From the NCBI GenBank assembly GCA_036245805.1, contig BTRK01000001.1, positions 33,738,758 through 33,802,757 of the forward strand: a DNA stretch of 64,000 nucleotides, written 5' to 3'. The position numbers and the translations under genes were made by a program. Source of the stretch: Pristionchus mayeri (lineage: Eukaryota > Nematoda > Chromadorea > Rhabditida > Neodiplogasteridae). The notes under the pieces are model-generated. The model did no database searches. It was given only the letters and a program-made list of their open reading frames with translations, and was not told the DNA's origin. Positions 35,455-47,110 of the stretch are shown here, piece by piece (position 1 is the first letter of the stretch; every line of letters begins with the position of its first letter).

Positions 35455-35730
35455 TAATCTTGACAAGGTTGATATCTCTTTTTCTATATCCCTCTCGCCG
35501 TTCTTTGACATAGCAATATGCGAAAATTGCACATTTCGAAACCATTATCAACTCGCAATGGGCGTAGTACTGATGAGGTCCACCCTTTGTGAGGCGGGTC
35601 CGGTGGCGGGTGGGGAATAACCCAAAGACAGAAACAAAAACAACACTAATTTTGGGAACTTTTCTTGTCATCCGCACATCGATCAGACATTTATCATTTC
35701 ACTGCTGTATATACAAAATAGTTCAAGCAA
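35455..35730 (+). promoter_or_regulatory. Proximal 5' region of gene B conserved with genes C and D
   Basis: This segment aligns with 59935-60211 (gene C) and its mirror in gene D, including CGTTCTTTGAC, GAAAATTGCACATTTCGAAA and GAGGTCCACCC, up to the start codon. An in-frame TAG stands just before the gene B ATG, while the corresponding codon in C is TGG. This supports the shared ATG as the true start in the family. Confidence 0.45.
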
Positions 35731-36210
35731 ATGCAAAAAAAAAAGGAAGCCCCTCTGAAGAAATTCAAGAATGTTAAGAAATCAGAAGGGTTCGCTTGTA
35801 GTGTGTGCGGAGACAAGGTGAGATTTATTTCGCAATTCTTTATAATTTAAATCAATCTAATCAGGGCTTAATTTACCTATACCCTACATTTAGTTCCAAT
35901 ATTTCGTCTCCTAATTCCTTTCCTTCCAGCCCACTGGCTATCACTACGATGTCCTCTCGTGCAATGGCTGCAAGACCTTCTTCCGGTAATAATTTAACAT
36001 GTTCAATTCAATGTTGTTGGTCATAATGCCATGAATAGGTAGTAACGCAGTAATATCAGATGCCGATTCTCAATAATTTCTTAACATTTCATTTTCAGGC
36101 GGACGATAATCTCAGGACGATCTTTCAGTTGCTCGAAAGGAGGCCGATGCGAATTTGATAAAGGTATGAGCTAAACAAATATTTGTCAATTATTCAGTTA
36201 ATGGCCACCA

Positions 36211-36220
36211 CCCCCCCCCC
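36211..36220 (+). repeat. C10 tract in intron 3 of gene B
   Basis: Ten C residues in a row, in an intron stretch otherwise conserved with genes A and C. Homopolymer length here may be unreliable. Confidence 0.6.
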
Positions 36221-37602
36221 TTTCCCTCTAATTTCCCATACCTTCCCACCACTGAGGGGTTGAGTAACTCAGGGAGGTAGTCCTGAAAATGAGTGGACCA
36301 GATGATGAAGAGGGGTGGGGAGGTTGTCATTGACCGAAGAAATTCCGAATATTTATTTGTAGAATTCCGCTGTGCTTGTCGCTCCTGTCGCTTCCAGAAG
36401 TGTGTCGAGTCGGGAATGAATGAGAAAGGTATCGATCTTAGGTTCTTTTCACATATTTTCGTCGCTTCTTTTTCGTTCTTCCTATAAAATTCATTGTATT
36501 TGTATTTTAAAATATTTCATCTAGTAAATTTGGTTTTTCGATTATCAGCGTTATTTCTGCAGGGAACTAGGTCTGATGAGAACGATGACGTCATGCCGCC
36601 TTTGAAACATCAAAGACGGAATTACGTCGTAGCTTCTATCCGACCAAGTGCCCTCTCCAGCACCTTCCATTGGCATCCTTCCCCCTTAGATAGGAAATAG
36701 ATCGTAAGCATCCTTGTCTCTGACCTAGCGTCCTCTGCAGCTATCCAATGACCGACAAACAGAAAACGAGCGCTAATCTCTTCCCAATCGGAGCAGGACT
36801 ACGGCACCGATCGGAACAACTCTCCCCCAATTGTATGAATCTGATAGAACTGTAGATTCAGAATACGCTTTTAGTTGCAGAGAATGCTTACATTCCCCCG
36901 AACGATTATTAACATCTCCGAAGTGAATTATTCCGGTGAAAATTCCATCTTGGTAAGATATATGCGACCTTTACTTATACATATTGAAAAATGGATCGAT
37001 GATGGTTTAAAAGGAGTAATCTCTTCGATACACTGAGTCTTCGTTTTTATATGTCATGGTTTGTTATTGTGGCTGTGTGTATTGTCATTGTAATTATTTT
37101 TTTTAGTTGGCGAAGGAGCGTCGAATCGAATGGATTCGTTATAAGTCCTCCCTTTTCACATCGCGCAAATTGGAGGAAATCATAGAAATGCTGGCGATAA
37201 TCGGATCAACTGATCCTTCCCTGCGACTACAGGTAGGAAAGCTCCATTTTTTTTCAAATCAACGCGAAATTTCGAGTTTAAAATTTTTTTTTCATTTCCC
37301 CTCAACCTGGAATTTCGGACTATATTTATCAATATTTCATTCCCTTCCATATTATTTCTGCATTCGATTCTTAGGACGAAAGTTAATACGGGTTATTGTT
37401 GGCATTTTGACTCGTTCTGACCGCCCTCATTCGAAAAAGAGAGTTCGGAATGATTCTCAAATTCCGACTTTACATTTTGCATAGAGTGGAACGCATCTCT
37501 CCAATTTCTCTCAGAGATCCAATATCTCAAAAAATACGAAAAGATGCGAGACGACCGATAACGAAATGGAGTGAGACGGAAATGGTCAATCATACTAGAG
37601 AT

Positions 37603-37713
37603 TAGAGTGCGCTATTCGGGTAATGGTCTCTTCATTTCATACACACTCTCGATCGGTCGAGTGGTGAGAGAGTGTGGAAAATGAAGAGATTATTTCCCGA
37701 ATAGCGCACTCTA
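37603..37713. mobile_element. hAT-like miniature element in intron 7 of gene B
   Basis: A 111-bp element with inverted ends TAGAGTGCGCTATTCGGG / CCCGAATAGCGCACTCTA and an exact 8-bp target duplication CTAGAGAT (37595-37602 and 37714-37721). No coding capacity. Confidence 0.85.
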
Positions 37714-37840
37714 CTAGAGATCTATTGGATCTCAGATCCACCGATTCTCAGATTCAAACGACTCAAAATGAGAAGATCCAAAAGCTTCTACGATTCTTCA
37801 ATGATTCAAAATGCCAACACTAGTACGGATCTATGCAGAC

Positions 37841-37941
37841 TAGTGATGCCAAAACGGCGCGCGCTCTCCTCGTTTCACACGCTCTCTCGCTCTGTCTGAC
37901 CAGCGAGAGGGTGTGCGAAACGCGCCGTTTTGGCATCACTG
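37841..37941. mobile_element. hAT-like miniature element, same family as the one in gene A
   Basis: A 101-bp element with ends TAGTGATGCCAAAACGGCG / CGCCGTTTTGGCATCACTG and an exact 8-bp target duplication ATGCAGAC (37833-37840 and 37942-37949). It shares its end sequence with 30765-30885. Confidence 0.88.
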
Positions 37942-39829
37942 ATGCAGACCGACTTTCATATCTCGCTTATCCCAGTGTCGAAATAGTAAGTGGAGCCCCG
38001 GACTTGGTTTTGGATATATAACTCAGTTGGAATTGGTCTTCTGATAAATTGAAAAAAGTGAAATCGCAAGCTCTCGACGAGCCTGAGTAAATATTCGGAG
38101 TGGATCATACCGCTAACAAAGAAGTTATTCGATGCATTAATTTTTGTGAATTGGCATAGTACTGCCTTAAGCATTTTTACAAATAACATGAGAACGAGCG
38201 ATTTTATGGATATGCTCCACTCCGAACTTTTACTCGGGCTCTTCGAGAGCCATCGATTTCACTTTTTTAAACTTTATAAGTACACCATTTTCAACTGATA
38301 TTTGAAAAAAATCTTTAAAAAAATAGGCTAAATATTACGTAACAAAGCCGTATCAGTGCCTACGAGTTAATAACCATCTCTCCATTCACTTTCATTACAG
38401 GATAGAAGTGACCAGTACTCCGGCAGTCGTATGAAGCATTGGATAGTCTCTGATCTCCATTTGGTAGTTGAATACTGGAAGACCTTCCCTGTCTTCAATC
38501 AACTCTCCAAGAGGGACATGGTAACCAGTATAGTTACCACCACGTCGGCTTCTACCTCCGTGATCGCCTCCTATTCATGGGATTCGCTTTTTATGGCAAA
38601 TATTGTCCGGAGAAACAAGAATGAAAGAGCACCGAAATCATGAAATCGACTAAAATCATAATGAGTATTCTTGAGATGGTTCTTCTATCTCATATGGGAG
38701 GACTCCAACTGATGCTCACTCAATCCTACTACTCGGCCAAGAATGGACATGGTGAGTAGAACATTTTTGTAGTACTAGAAAATGGCTCATACCTAGGTAA
38801 TACCTAACAGCTATCTATCAGGAACCACCACCTTCCCCGATGGAAAGCTCGCCATACAGGAGATAGTAAACAATGCGTGAGTATATTCTTGAGTGATCAT
38901 CACTAGCATACGAGCTTATTCTTCATGAATGTGATTTCCTGCCTCCTCTAACCACTTTTTTACAATTGCAGAGACACGAGAACCGTTAATAGCATGGCCG
39001 GCCCTAACTGGGCGTTTCAAATATTCTCCCAACCCGTCCAACTCCTCCAAAACCTCAAACTGAGTGGTGCTTCGTACGCTCTGTTGAGAGCTGTAGCATT
39101 ATTCTCCCCTGGTCAGTCTACGAATGTTTCCAATGGTATAGGTCTTGATAATGCAAAGGGAAGTGACGTCATGTAGTGATTTACGGCGCCATCCCATTCA
39201 ATGTCACTAGCAGGGGTTATTTTTTCGGGATTTCGTGAGATCAAGGCGAATCTCTAGCATCTTCAGTTGTGCAAAGTCATCGAGAATCTCAATGTTTGTT
39301 TGTGGACAAAAATAATTCATGTTGCTTGCTCAGAGTATATAATGAGCATGCAAGAAGAAAAGCATTTGAGTTGACGAGGAAACTAAATAAACAAGGATAA
39401 CACAAAAATAGAAAAAAATAAAAAAAATAAAAATACATATTTGAGTTGACGATGATCTTTCCGCCGAGGGCCGAATAATGATTTCCACAGAGAGAGAACG
39501 ACTGACTGATGTACTCACAAGGATACTCTTCAGAGAGGTGAGATCCATTTTGACAGCTGCCTATATTCTCTTCTGTCTCTGTCCCTGTCTGTCTCTCTCT
39601 CTCTTCAGCATGGTTCGTCAGCGCCGATGCAGATTCTGGCGATGCAGTCAATGCTGCAGACGATGTACCGAATCGACGAAAGTAGAAGAACGCAGTTCGT
39701 ATACATGAGCCTCATCATGAAGGATCTGAATTTTTTGGGTGAAATAGCAAAAGGAGTGTACCTGCGGGAGAAAATGATCACAACGTCCATCCCTAGTACC
39801 TCCTCCTAGATATCCTCTCTGTCAGACCA

Positions 39830-39975
39830 GACGTAGGTTGCTGGTGTCAGTCAATTAGGTCCTCCCACTTTATATTACACCGACATTCCCAATTACTTGT
39901 TTTCACAAAAGTGTGGAGAGATAATATTGTTGACCGTAACCATGAATAAGTATTCGTTTCTCGTTGTGCCATCGA
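39830..39975 (+). other. Conserved 3' flank of gene B
   Basis: Aligns in reverse with 46873-47040 downstream of gene D and with 4157-4330. Likely the ancestral 3' UTR and downstream region. I could not fix a polyadenylation signal. Confidence 0.4.
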
Positions 39976-40600
39976 GCATTGAAAAAAGCGAGTGTCCAAA
40001 GTTTAGTCTTCTGAATCTCTGGAAGACGACGATAAATATGGAAATTCTGACAACGTAGATAAAAATAGCATTTGCACTAACTTACATCGCATAAAAATTT
40101 GTATAAGGTAAAGGTAAAGGTAAAGGTACATCCCGTCTTCGAGTCTGGGCTCGCGTGAGAATACTGCTAGGCCAGATTATTTATTATTTAGATTATTGAA
40201 AAATTTGTACATGTGTTGGTATTTGTATTTGCATTTGAATCATGATAGTATTTTTTGGGTTTACCGCGGCGGAAAAGATGAATTGCTCGCGATGCATTTC
40301 TTAAATATAATAGATATATTTTAAAAAATCAGATAATCGTATTGACTCACGTGTTAACTCATCGACATCACTATCTAGTATTCGATGACCTTGATCATGA
40401 CATTTGAACTCTCATACAATACTTCAGTTGCATCGTCACGACCTGACTGGATAGCATATAATTGGGGAATACTTGTTCATTATATTCACATCTCCCGATA
40501 TTATACTACTAGTTCATTCAATCCTTCAGTCCTGATTACTCTCAGATGCCTCTGACTAACTTATTCTGACTCTAACTAACGCTATCTCGATGTGTACTAG
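39976..40600. other. Spacer with a short GGTAAA repeat
   Basis: No gene recognised. Around 40109-40130 there are four tandem AGGTAA-type hexamers. The rest is A/T-rich unique sequence. Confidence 0.5.
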
Positions 40601-40846
40601 ATGAACACACGGAGATAGCGCTGTTACCTAATCAACTCAGATCTTTTAGCGCTAGATAGGGACATTTATACTCTCTTTAGCGCACACTATCATAGATCTG
40701 TCCGACTAAGGGAAATAAAACAGCGATGTATCAAACTTCGTGTGGCTAACAAACAACATGACTATTCAAAGGATTATAATTTCTTTTAGAACGGAGATAG
40801 GACCCTATGTTAACCACAGTTGTAAAGCATGACTGTCATATACTGA
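40601..40846 (-). repeat. Inverted partial copy of the mariner-element right part
   Basis: Reverse complement of about 34517-34750 (and 41628-41860), including the AGCGCTAGATAGGGACATTT stretch. Together with the direct copy at 41016-42646 it forms an inverted pair on this side of gene B. Confidence 0.7.
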
Positions 40847-41015
40847 AAAAAAATGACTCTGATGTAGTCGCACAAGTTGCAGACAGGCATTTCCTACACT
40901 TGCGTGCCTACAAGTCAATTTCCAACTTGTACACATACCCAACGTACATGTTTACAAGTTGGGAATCGACCTGAGCTTAGGGTAGGACACACAAGTTTAA
41001 AACAAGCCTGTCTGC

Positions 41016-42646
41016 GGGTACTTAGAAAAATCAGATTTCTCTCGAACAAATCACCCGTTTCGCGGATTAACGAGACTGACAGCTACCTATGGGTGCTGTT
41101 ATCATTACTTACAGGGTTCTCTATTGCAACGATAAGAACCCACTTGGCTTTCTCATCTAAAAAGTGACATTTGCAGATTTATTTTTCAATGAAAATGTCG
41201 AAAACGCTGATATGGAGGGTCTTCAGGCTCGGCTCAACCTAGAAAAAGTAGCGACCTCCACAATATTCCTAATTAGTGAGTGCTAGGGTAAGGGTTGTTC
41301 GTTAATTTTAGCACGAAATAACCGCCCTTCAAACCACGTGGCTTGCACAAAAAACGCAAAAGTGTGTATTTCGATGTTCTACATTGGACGCCTAAAATTC
41401 GAAAGACCCTGTTCATGAATGGAGATCCGCATTCTCTCCCAAATGGAATTTTGACTTGTACTAGAAAGGTAGTTCGCATTCATAAATAATTGAAATCTCA
41501 AGAACTATCGGTATAGATACAGTACCCCCAAAAACTTACCTTTACAATCGTCATGAAAACTCAAATTCTGATTCCGCGCTTATTTCTAATAGGCACTTTA
41601 TGGCTGATCAGTATCAAACATTACCAGTACAGTATATGACAGTCATGCTTTACAACTGTGGTTAACATAGGGTCCTATCTCCGTTCTAAAAGAAATTATA
41701 ATCCTTTGAATAGTCATGTTGTTTGTTAGCCACACGAAGTTTGATACATCGCTGTTTTATTTCCCTTAGTCGGACAGATCTATGATAGTGTGCGCTAAAG
41801 AGAGTATAAATGTCCCTATCTAGCGCTAAAAGATCTGAGTTGATTAGGTAACAGCGGACGATGGTAGATGTCAGGATGCACTTTAGTCAAAATCGCGCAA
41901 AACATTATGCTCAACCTGATATTAGAGAAATAAATTTATGATCAGTCCAGACCGATGATGTCAGATGAGCATCTAACGTACCCACTAGCTTATTAAATGC
42001 TACTAGCTTACTCAAGCTCAGAAAAGGGAAAAGAGAATCGGATAGCGACCGACATATCTGTTTGTGCAGTGTCTGAGTACAGTATCTACGTGCCGATTCC
42101 AATTTTCCTTCTCATGAGTACTCCCTCTGTGTTTACTCACACGTGCAGATTAGATTGTGGCATTGGCTGATACGAATGGTCATCTAAAGATCTCTTCGTC
42201 CTATCTTATCATGTGGAGGGCAGTTCTAGGTTTTGGTGTTTGTGTCTCTAATCATCACCCTCATTTACGAATAAAATGACTCTGATGTAGTCGCACAAGT
42301 TGCAGACAGGCATTTCCTACACTTGCGTGCCTACAAGTCAATTTCCAACTTGTACACATACCCAACGTACATGTTTACAAGTTGGGAATCGACCTGAGCT
42401 TAGGGTAGGACACACAAGTTTAAAACAAGCCTGTCTGCAACTTATGCGACTACATCGTAAGAGCGTGTTCATGCACATTAATCTATTAAGTACCAACGAA
42501 ATATATTCGTGTCGATTCGAACTAATCTCTTTGTCGAGTGCTTCTCTATTCTCTCCCATCCTATCTAATCTTGACAAGGTTGATCTCTTTTTCTATATCC
42601 CTCTCGCCGTTCTTTGACATAGCAATATGCGAAAATTGCACATTTC
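41016..42646 (+). repeat. Direct repeat flanking gene B, right copy
   Basis: Second copy of 33904-35537. It begins inside the mariner element, directly after a truncated 173-bp element (40861-41015), and ends abruptly at GCACATTTC, where the next sequence is the inverted duplication at 42648. Confidence 0.85.
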
Positions 42647-42647
42647 A

Positions 42648-43677
42648 ATATAAAAATAGTGGGGTAAGAGTTGCTTGTTCAGTTAGACGTGGAAAACCAG
42701 ATCTCAATTGCGAGTGAATAGAGAAGAACAGCGGTAAGTGATGATTTCGATGATCCAATTCTCTGAATCGCGGTTATGAAATATCCCGATCGCCCATAGA
42801 TGCATGAATTCACTTGTAAATAAAAATTTGAAAAAGGGTAGTTAGTTAGAATATAATGCACCACCTCTGAGCTCTCTTGGTTGATCTATAATACAGTGCA
42901 AAGAAACATAAATTTAAAAAATTAGAATTGCTATAATTTTGTGAATCGACGCAATTTTTAAACAGACATTCCGGCCTAATGAACTTATGTAGGATCCGGT
43001 AATATGTGTATGCATTGGGCTTTGTAATAATCGTTCAGCTTTGCCGCTATCGTAATTATCCATGGAGCTATGATGAATTGAAACGTATGGCAAATTACGG
43101 ACAATACAGAATTTGACTGGGAATTGTGCCTTCCTGGTTGATCAAATTAGAACGTCATAGTGTTGTTTAGAAAGTATTCCCATGAGCTCATAAACTGAGG
43201 AAAGCCATTAGTCCATTCGCAAAACGAGATGAATGGGCAAGGCCAAAATCTCCAAATAACAAAATAGTCAGAAACTTTCGCACCAACCTAATATAAAGAG
43301 TTGCTTTAACAATTAACCGCAAAAGTTAGGACTTTCCATCAATGCTGTAAACAGGAAGTTTTGAAATATTCGAATTTCGATATTCAAATTTCGTTGTCAG
43401 GTTGATGAATGCTGAATGTTTTGGTAGAAGTATTGCATGCTCATATAAATGCAATGTTAAGTTAACCGTGGGAAGTGCTTTTCGTTTTACTACGTTTTAG
43501 ATCGATACATATGTTGCGACGGATACACGGTAAAGATGAGTATTTCACTTGATGTTCAGAGTAGGTCAAGTTAATAAATGAGCGTCTTTTATGATAGGCC
43601 ATTCGCAGAGGACTAGATTCGCATGTTGTATTTTGATATACGTAAGTCGTATTTTTCGGTTGTGACATAATATTTGT
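42648..43677 (-). repeat. Inverted duplication, left arm
   Basis: Reverse complement of 44681-45711 (coordinates sum to about 88,358). It contains a truncated inverted copy of the mariner-type element at 45067-45961 with its TIR at about 43258-43290, plus flanking sequence. The arms are about 1.03 kb and the spacer about 1.0 kb. Confidence 0.85.
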
Positions 43678-43782
43678 AATATATGTCGAAGCCGAAGTTC
43701 AGAACAGATTTCGACTTAATAAGTCTATGAAATTAATGAAGTCGGTGTACTCAATGAACTAAATCAGAGTGAGTGAAAGTCT

Positions 43783-44134
43783 ATGAGCAATACCTGCGAG
43801 CTCTCCTTATCTACTCCAGTTGACATTTTGAACAAGAAGGTTCAATGTACCTGCTGCGAGTACGATATTTGTCTTCAAATTGTAGATTATCACTGTCAGT
43901 TCATTTTGCACTATCTATAGGAAAGTTGACTAGTGGAGAATAGTGAGAGTGGACTTTTTTCGAAAATTTTCGTAATTTCAGTGCTCACATCTGCTGGGAT
44001 TGTGGATTCATCAGCTCTGGAGAACGTGTACTTGCACACATCGTGCAATGCCATGGCGGACTTGGATTTGGCGACATAAATATGGTATCAAAATTAAGTT
44101 GGATAAGTTGTTTTTCCAATTTCAGCTTCAGTGA
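43783..44134 (+). CDS. Candidate small C2H2-like two-finger protein (3 exons)
   Basis: Predicted from sequence only; family not recognised beyond the finger pattern. Exons 43783-43898, 43982-44084 and 44126-44134 join in phase to 76 codons including a TGA stop. Introns are 83 and 41 nt, with acceptors TAATTTCAG and CAATTTCAG. After splicing, residues 22, 25, 37 and 41 give Cx2C-x11-Hx3H, and residues 43, 46, 58 and 63 give Cx2C-x11-Hx4H. The second histidine pair of finger 1 appears only when the first intron is removed. It lies in the single-copy spacer of an inverted duplication. The x11 spacing is one shorter than the usual x12, and donor 1 (CA/GTTCAT) is weak. It could be a captured gene fragment or chance. 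Confidence 0.4.
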
Positions 44135-44250
44135 TGACACGCTACTTGATCTCAGTAGCACATCATTATTATCACACCGTATTCATCATCATATAATTGT
44201 ACTACTGTTTATTACAAAATATACTATCGACTTCGGACGATATGTGGCTC

Positions 44251-44265
44251 GGGGGGGGGGGGGGG
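44251..44265 (+). repeat. G15 tract
   Basis: Fifteen G residues in a row, able to form a G-quadruplex in principle. Its length is prone to sequencing error. Confidence 0.8.
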
Positions 44266-44680
44266 CTGTGAGGTTAGAGTAAAACAATTGTGTAGCTCCT
44301 ATTGAGAACCTACTTAAAACGTTGTACAAGGTTTGTCAGGCCTCGGACGATCCGAAACAGTTGCGATGGGACAGCGCTCTGCTCCGCCCCAAGTGCAACT
44401 TGTGCGGATAGCCCTCAACCTCACGTCCCTTTTGATGAAATTAGGTTGTGAAAAAAGTAATGTTAGATTTTAAAATTTTCGATTATGAGACACATCGTCT
44501 TTTGCTGCTTCCTGATTATGATATTACTATACATGTTCGCTGAGTGCCTGGATACTCTTTCCATCGCCCATTGATTTAAGCCTATCCAATTGGGATGGAG
44601 CGCACAGGATGAAGACAAAAGTAGACAAACACAGAGTTGAACTGCTTACGCTTTGGCTTACCAATCCATGGAGAGCTATG

Positions 44681-45711
44681 ATAGATCAAATATTATGTCA
44701 CAACCGAAAAATACGACTTACGTATATCAAAATACAACATGCGAATCTAGTCCTCTGCGAATGGCCTATCAGACGCTCATTTATTAACTTGACCTACTCT
44801 GAACATCAAGTGAAATACTCATCTTTACCGTGTATCCGTCGCAACATATGTATCGATCTAAAACGTAGTAAAACGAAAAGCACTTCCCACGGTTAACTTA
44901 ACATTGCATTTATATGAGCATGCAATACTTCTACCAAAACATTCAGCATTCATCAACCTGACAACGAAATTTGAATATCGAAATTCGAATATTTCAAAAC
45001 TTCCTGTTTACAGCATTGATGGAAAGTCCTAACTTTTGCGGTTAATTGTTAAAGCAACTCTTTATATTAGGTTGGTGCGAAAGTTTCTGACTATTTTGTT
45101 ATTTGGAGATTTTGGCCTTGCCCATTCATCTCGTTTTGCGAATGGACTAATGGCTTTCCTCAGTTTATGAGCTCATGGGAATACTTTCTAAACAACACTA
45201 TGACGTTCTAATTTGATCAACCAGGAAGGCACAATCCCAGTCAAATTCTGTATTGTCCGTAATTTGCCATACGTTTCAATTCATCATAGCTCCATGGATA
45301 ATTACGATAGCGGCAAAGCTGAACGATTATTACAAAGCCCAATGCATACGCATATTACCGGATCCTACATAAGTTCATTAGGCCGGAATGTCTGTTTAAA
45401 AATTGCGTCGATTCACAAAATTATAGCAATTCTAATTTTTTAAATTTATGTTTCTTTGCACTGTATTATAGATCAACCAAGAGAGCTCAGTGGTGGTGCA
45501 TTATATTCTAACTAACTACCCTTTTTCAAATTTTTATTTACAAGTGAATTCATGCATCTATGGGCGATCGGGATATTTCATAACCGCGATTCAGAGAATT
45601 GGATCATCGAAATCATCACTTACCGCTGTTCTTCTCTATTCACTCGCAATTGAGATCTGGTTTTCCACGTCTAACTGAACAAGCAACTCTTACCCCACTA
45701 TTTTTATATTG
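44681..45711 (+). repeat. Inverted duplication, right arm
   Basis: Mirror of 42648-43677. It contains the first 645 bp of the complete mariner-type element, so this arm is the source side and the left arm the truncated copy. Confidence 0.85.
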
Positions 45712-45961
45712 GAGAATTTCAGGAGGTTGCAAATATTCGAAAAGTAGAGCTCAAGCAAAAACACTGAAAAACGCCAGGTTCCGGAAGTTTCGCTGAGAAA
45801 ATTATTTTCTCCTGCTCAGGAAGCACTAGATCCAATCCAATTATATCATGGTAGTCCACTATTAGTGAGTTCACTAAAACTATAGAGAAGTTTCAGACAA
45901 TCAAATATGGCAGCAGAAATTGCGAAAAAAATAATAGTCAGAAACTTTCGAACCACCCTAA
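45067..45961. mobile_element. Mariner-type element, 895 bp, non-autonomous
   Basis: Inverted ends TTAGGTTGGTGCGAAAGTTT / AAACTTTCGAACCACCCTAA continuing through CTGACTATT, with TA on both sides (45065-45066, 45962-45963). It matches in size and ends the element at 48617-49510. No transposase frame. Confidence 0.8.
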
Positions 45962-46597
45962 TATATCCGAACTCGGCAGGGCAAAGTCAGGGGATATCTC
46001 CCTTTTCAGGAAATGCTTTCATTCACCGAAACCCAAAAGTGGAAATTTTGGATATGTTGGCATTCATAGAACAAGAATGAAAATCCATGTTTTCTAAAAG
46101 TGTAAAAGGAGTGAGCCAAAATGTTTCTCTCTGATATGTAGCACCATGTGTATCATGGACGCGCACTTATCTAAAAGCCAGTCGGAATGATCCTCGAAGC
46201 AAGACATACTATCGCTTCAGAACTATTACCTCGGGAATGCTTGATTATAATGCTGTTTCAATCATGCTATTTTGAAACAGACATGAGCACAGACGTATTT
46301 TCTAAAGAACTCTTAATGGACTTCTCACTCCACTATATGCAAATATACGACTATTTCCCCCCGCAAAATACAAGCGACAAGAAATATTTTTAGAAAAAAT
46401 GTGAAAATATCACATCTGATAAAACTTGATTTTCCGGATACACAAAAAGCATGATGCGAGTCGAACACATACACATGTTGGCCAAGTGAACCCCTATCAT
46501 ATGATATCGAGCCATCTTGATATCTTTAACGAAAAGTATTTTAGGCGTGCTCAAACATCATGGTCAAAATCTAACATTACTTTTTTCACAACCTGAT

Positions 46598-46872
46598 ATA
46601 TCGGGAAAATCTTTAAAAAAATTATTGAGTCTCCAACAGACGCTCATGGTTTACTAAAATAATATCCACGGGAGTCTTACAAGTCTTGGTGATTAAACAC
46701 TCTGGACAAGCGCGAGTGAACAGTAGAGGACACCTAAAAGCTACAATATCATGATTTCGGTGAGTCGAAACAAGTCAATGTGCGCCTGGCTTGTATAAAT
46801 ATATTTAAGAGAATCATCCGTTGAAACCCAAAATAATCATATACTGATATACTTAATTTATCATAACATGTT
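46598..46872. other. Spacer
   Basis: A/T-rich sequence with no feature recognised. Confidence 0.5.
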
Positions 46873-47040
46873 TATCGATGCTCGATGGCGCAACGAGAAA
46901 CGAATACTTATTGATGGGTTACGGTCAAGAATATGATCTGTCCACATAAAAAAGTAATTGGGAATGCGAGTGCAATATAAATTGAGAAGACCTAATCGAC
47001 TGGTACCATCTTCCTTCGTCTGGCCAGACTGTGTGTGGAC
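46873..47040 (-). other. Conserved 3' flank of gene D
   Basis: Matches the flank of gene B and the remnant beside the satellite (4157-4330), including GGCGCAACGAGAAACGAATA. Likely the 3' UTR or downstream region of the receptor unit. Confidence 0.45.
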
Positions 47041-47110
47041 CTTGTCTCCATCAACATCTTCAACTTCACATCAATAAATCAACATCAAAACATCAACACA
47101 CCAACATACA

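Larger units (their letters stand above)
33904..35537 (+). repeat. Direct repeat flanking gene B, left copy
   Basis: About 1.63 kb that recurs nearly identically at 41016-42646, with a one-base and a two-base indel and few substitutions. It covers the right part of the mariner element, the conserved upstream block and the 173-bp inverted-end element. Gene B lies between the two copies. Confidence 0.85.
35731..39809 (+). pseudogene. Nuclear hormone receptor B with a stop just after the DNA-binding domain
   Basis: Same 13-exon plan as A and D: 35731-35817, 35930-35985, 36099-36163, 36363-36428, 36741-36832, 36875-36952, 37107-37232, 38401-38520, 38676-38751, 38822-38876, 38972-39111, 39446-39537, 39609-39809. 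Phases join to 418 codons. The only break is TGA at 36749-36751 (codon 95), where the other copies have TGG (C, D) or CGG (A). The DNA-binding domain (Cys 23, P-box CNGCK, second finger to about residue 90) lies wholly before the stop. The ligand-binding exons after it remain open, with DLHLVVEYWKTFPVF and YALLRAVALFSP. It may be a young pseudogene, a DNA-binding-domain-only product, or a base-call error. The start lies at an A-rich run (ATGCAAAAAAAAAAGG). Confidence 0.82.
44440..46597. mobile_element. Element with TTAGGTTGTG inverted ends, about 2.16 kb
   Basis: Left end TTAGGTTGTGAAAAAAGTAA and right end TTACTTTTTTCACAACCTGA are near-perfect inverted copies of about 30 bp including the adjoining AACATTAGATTTT-like bases. 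The 895-bp mariner-type element at 45067-45961 is nested inside. No transposase recognised. Confidence 0.6.
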
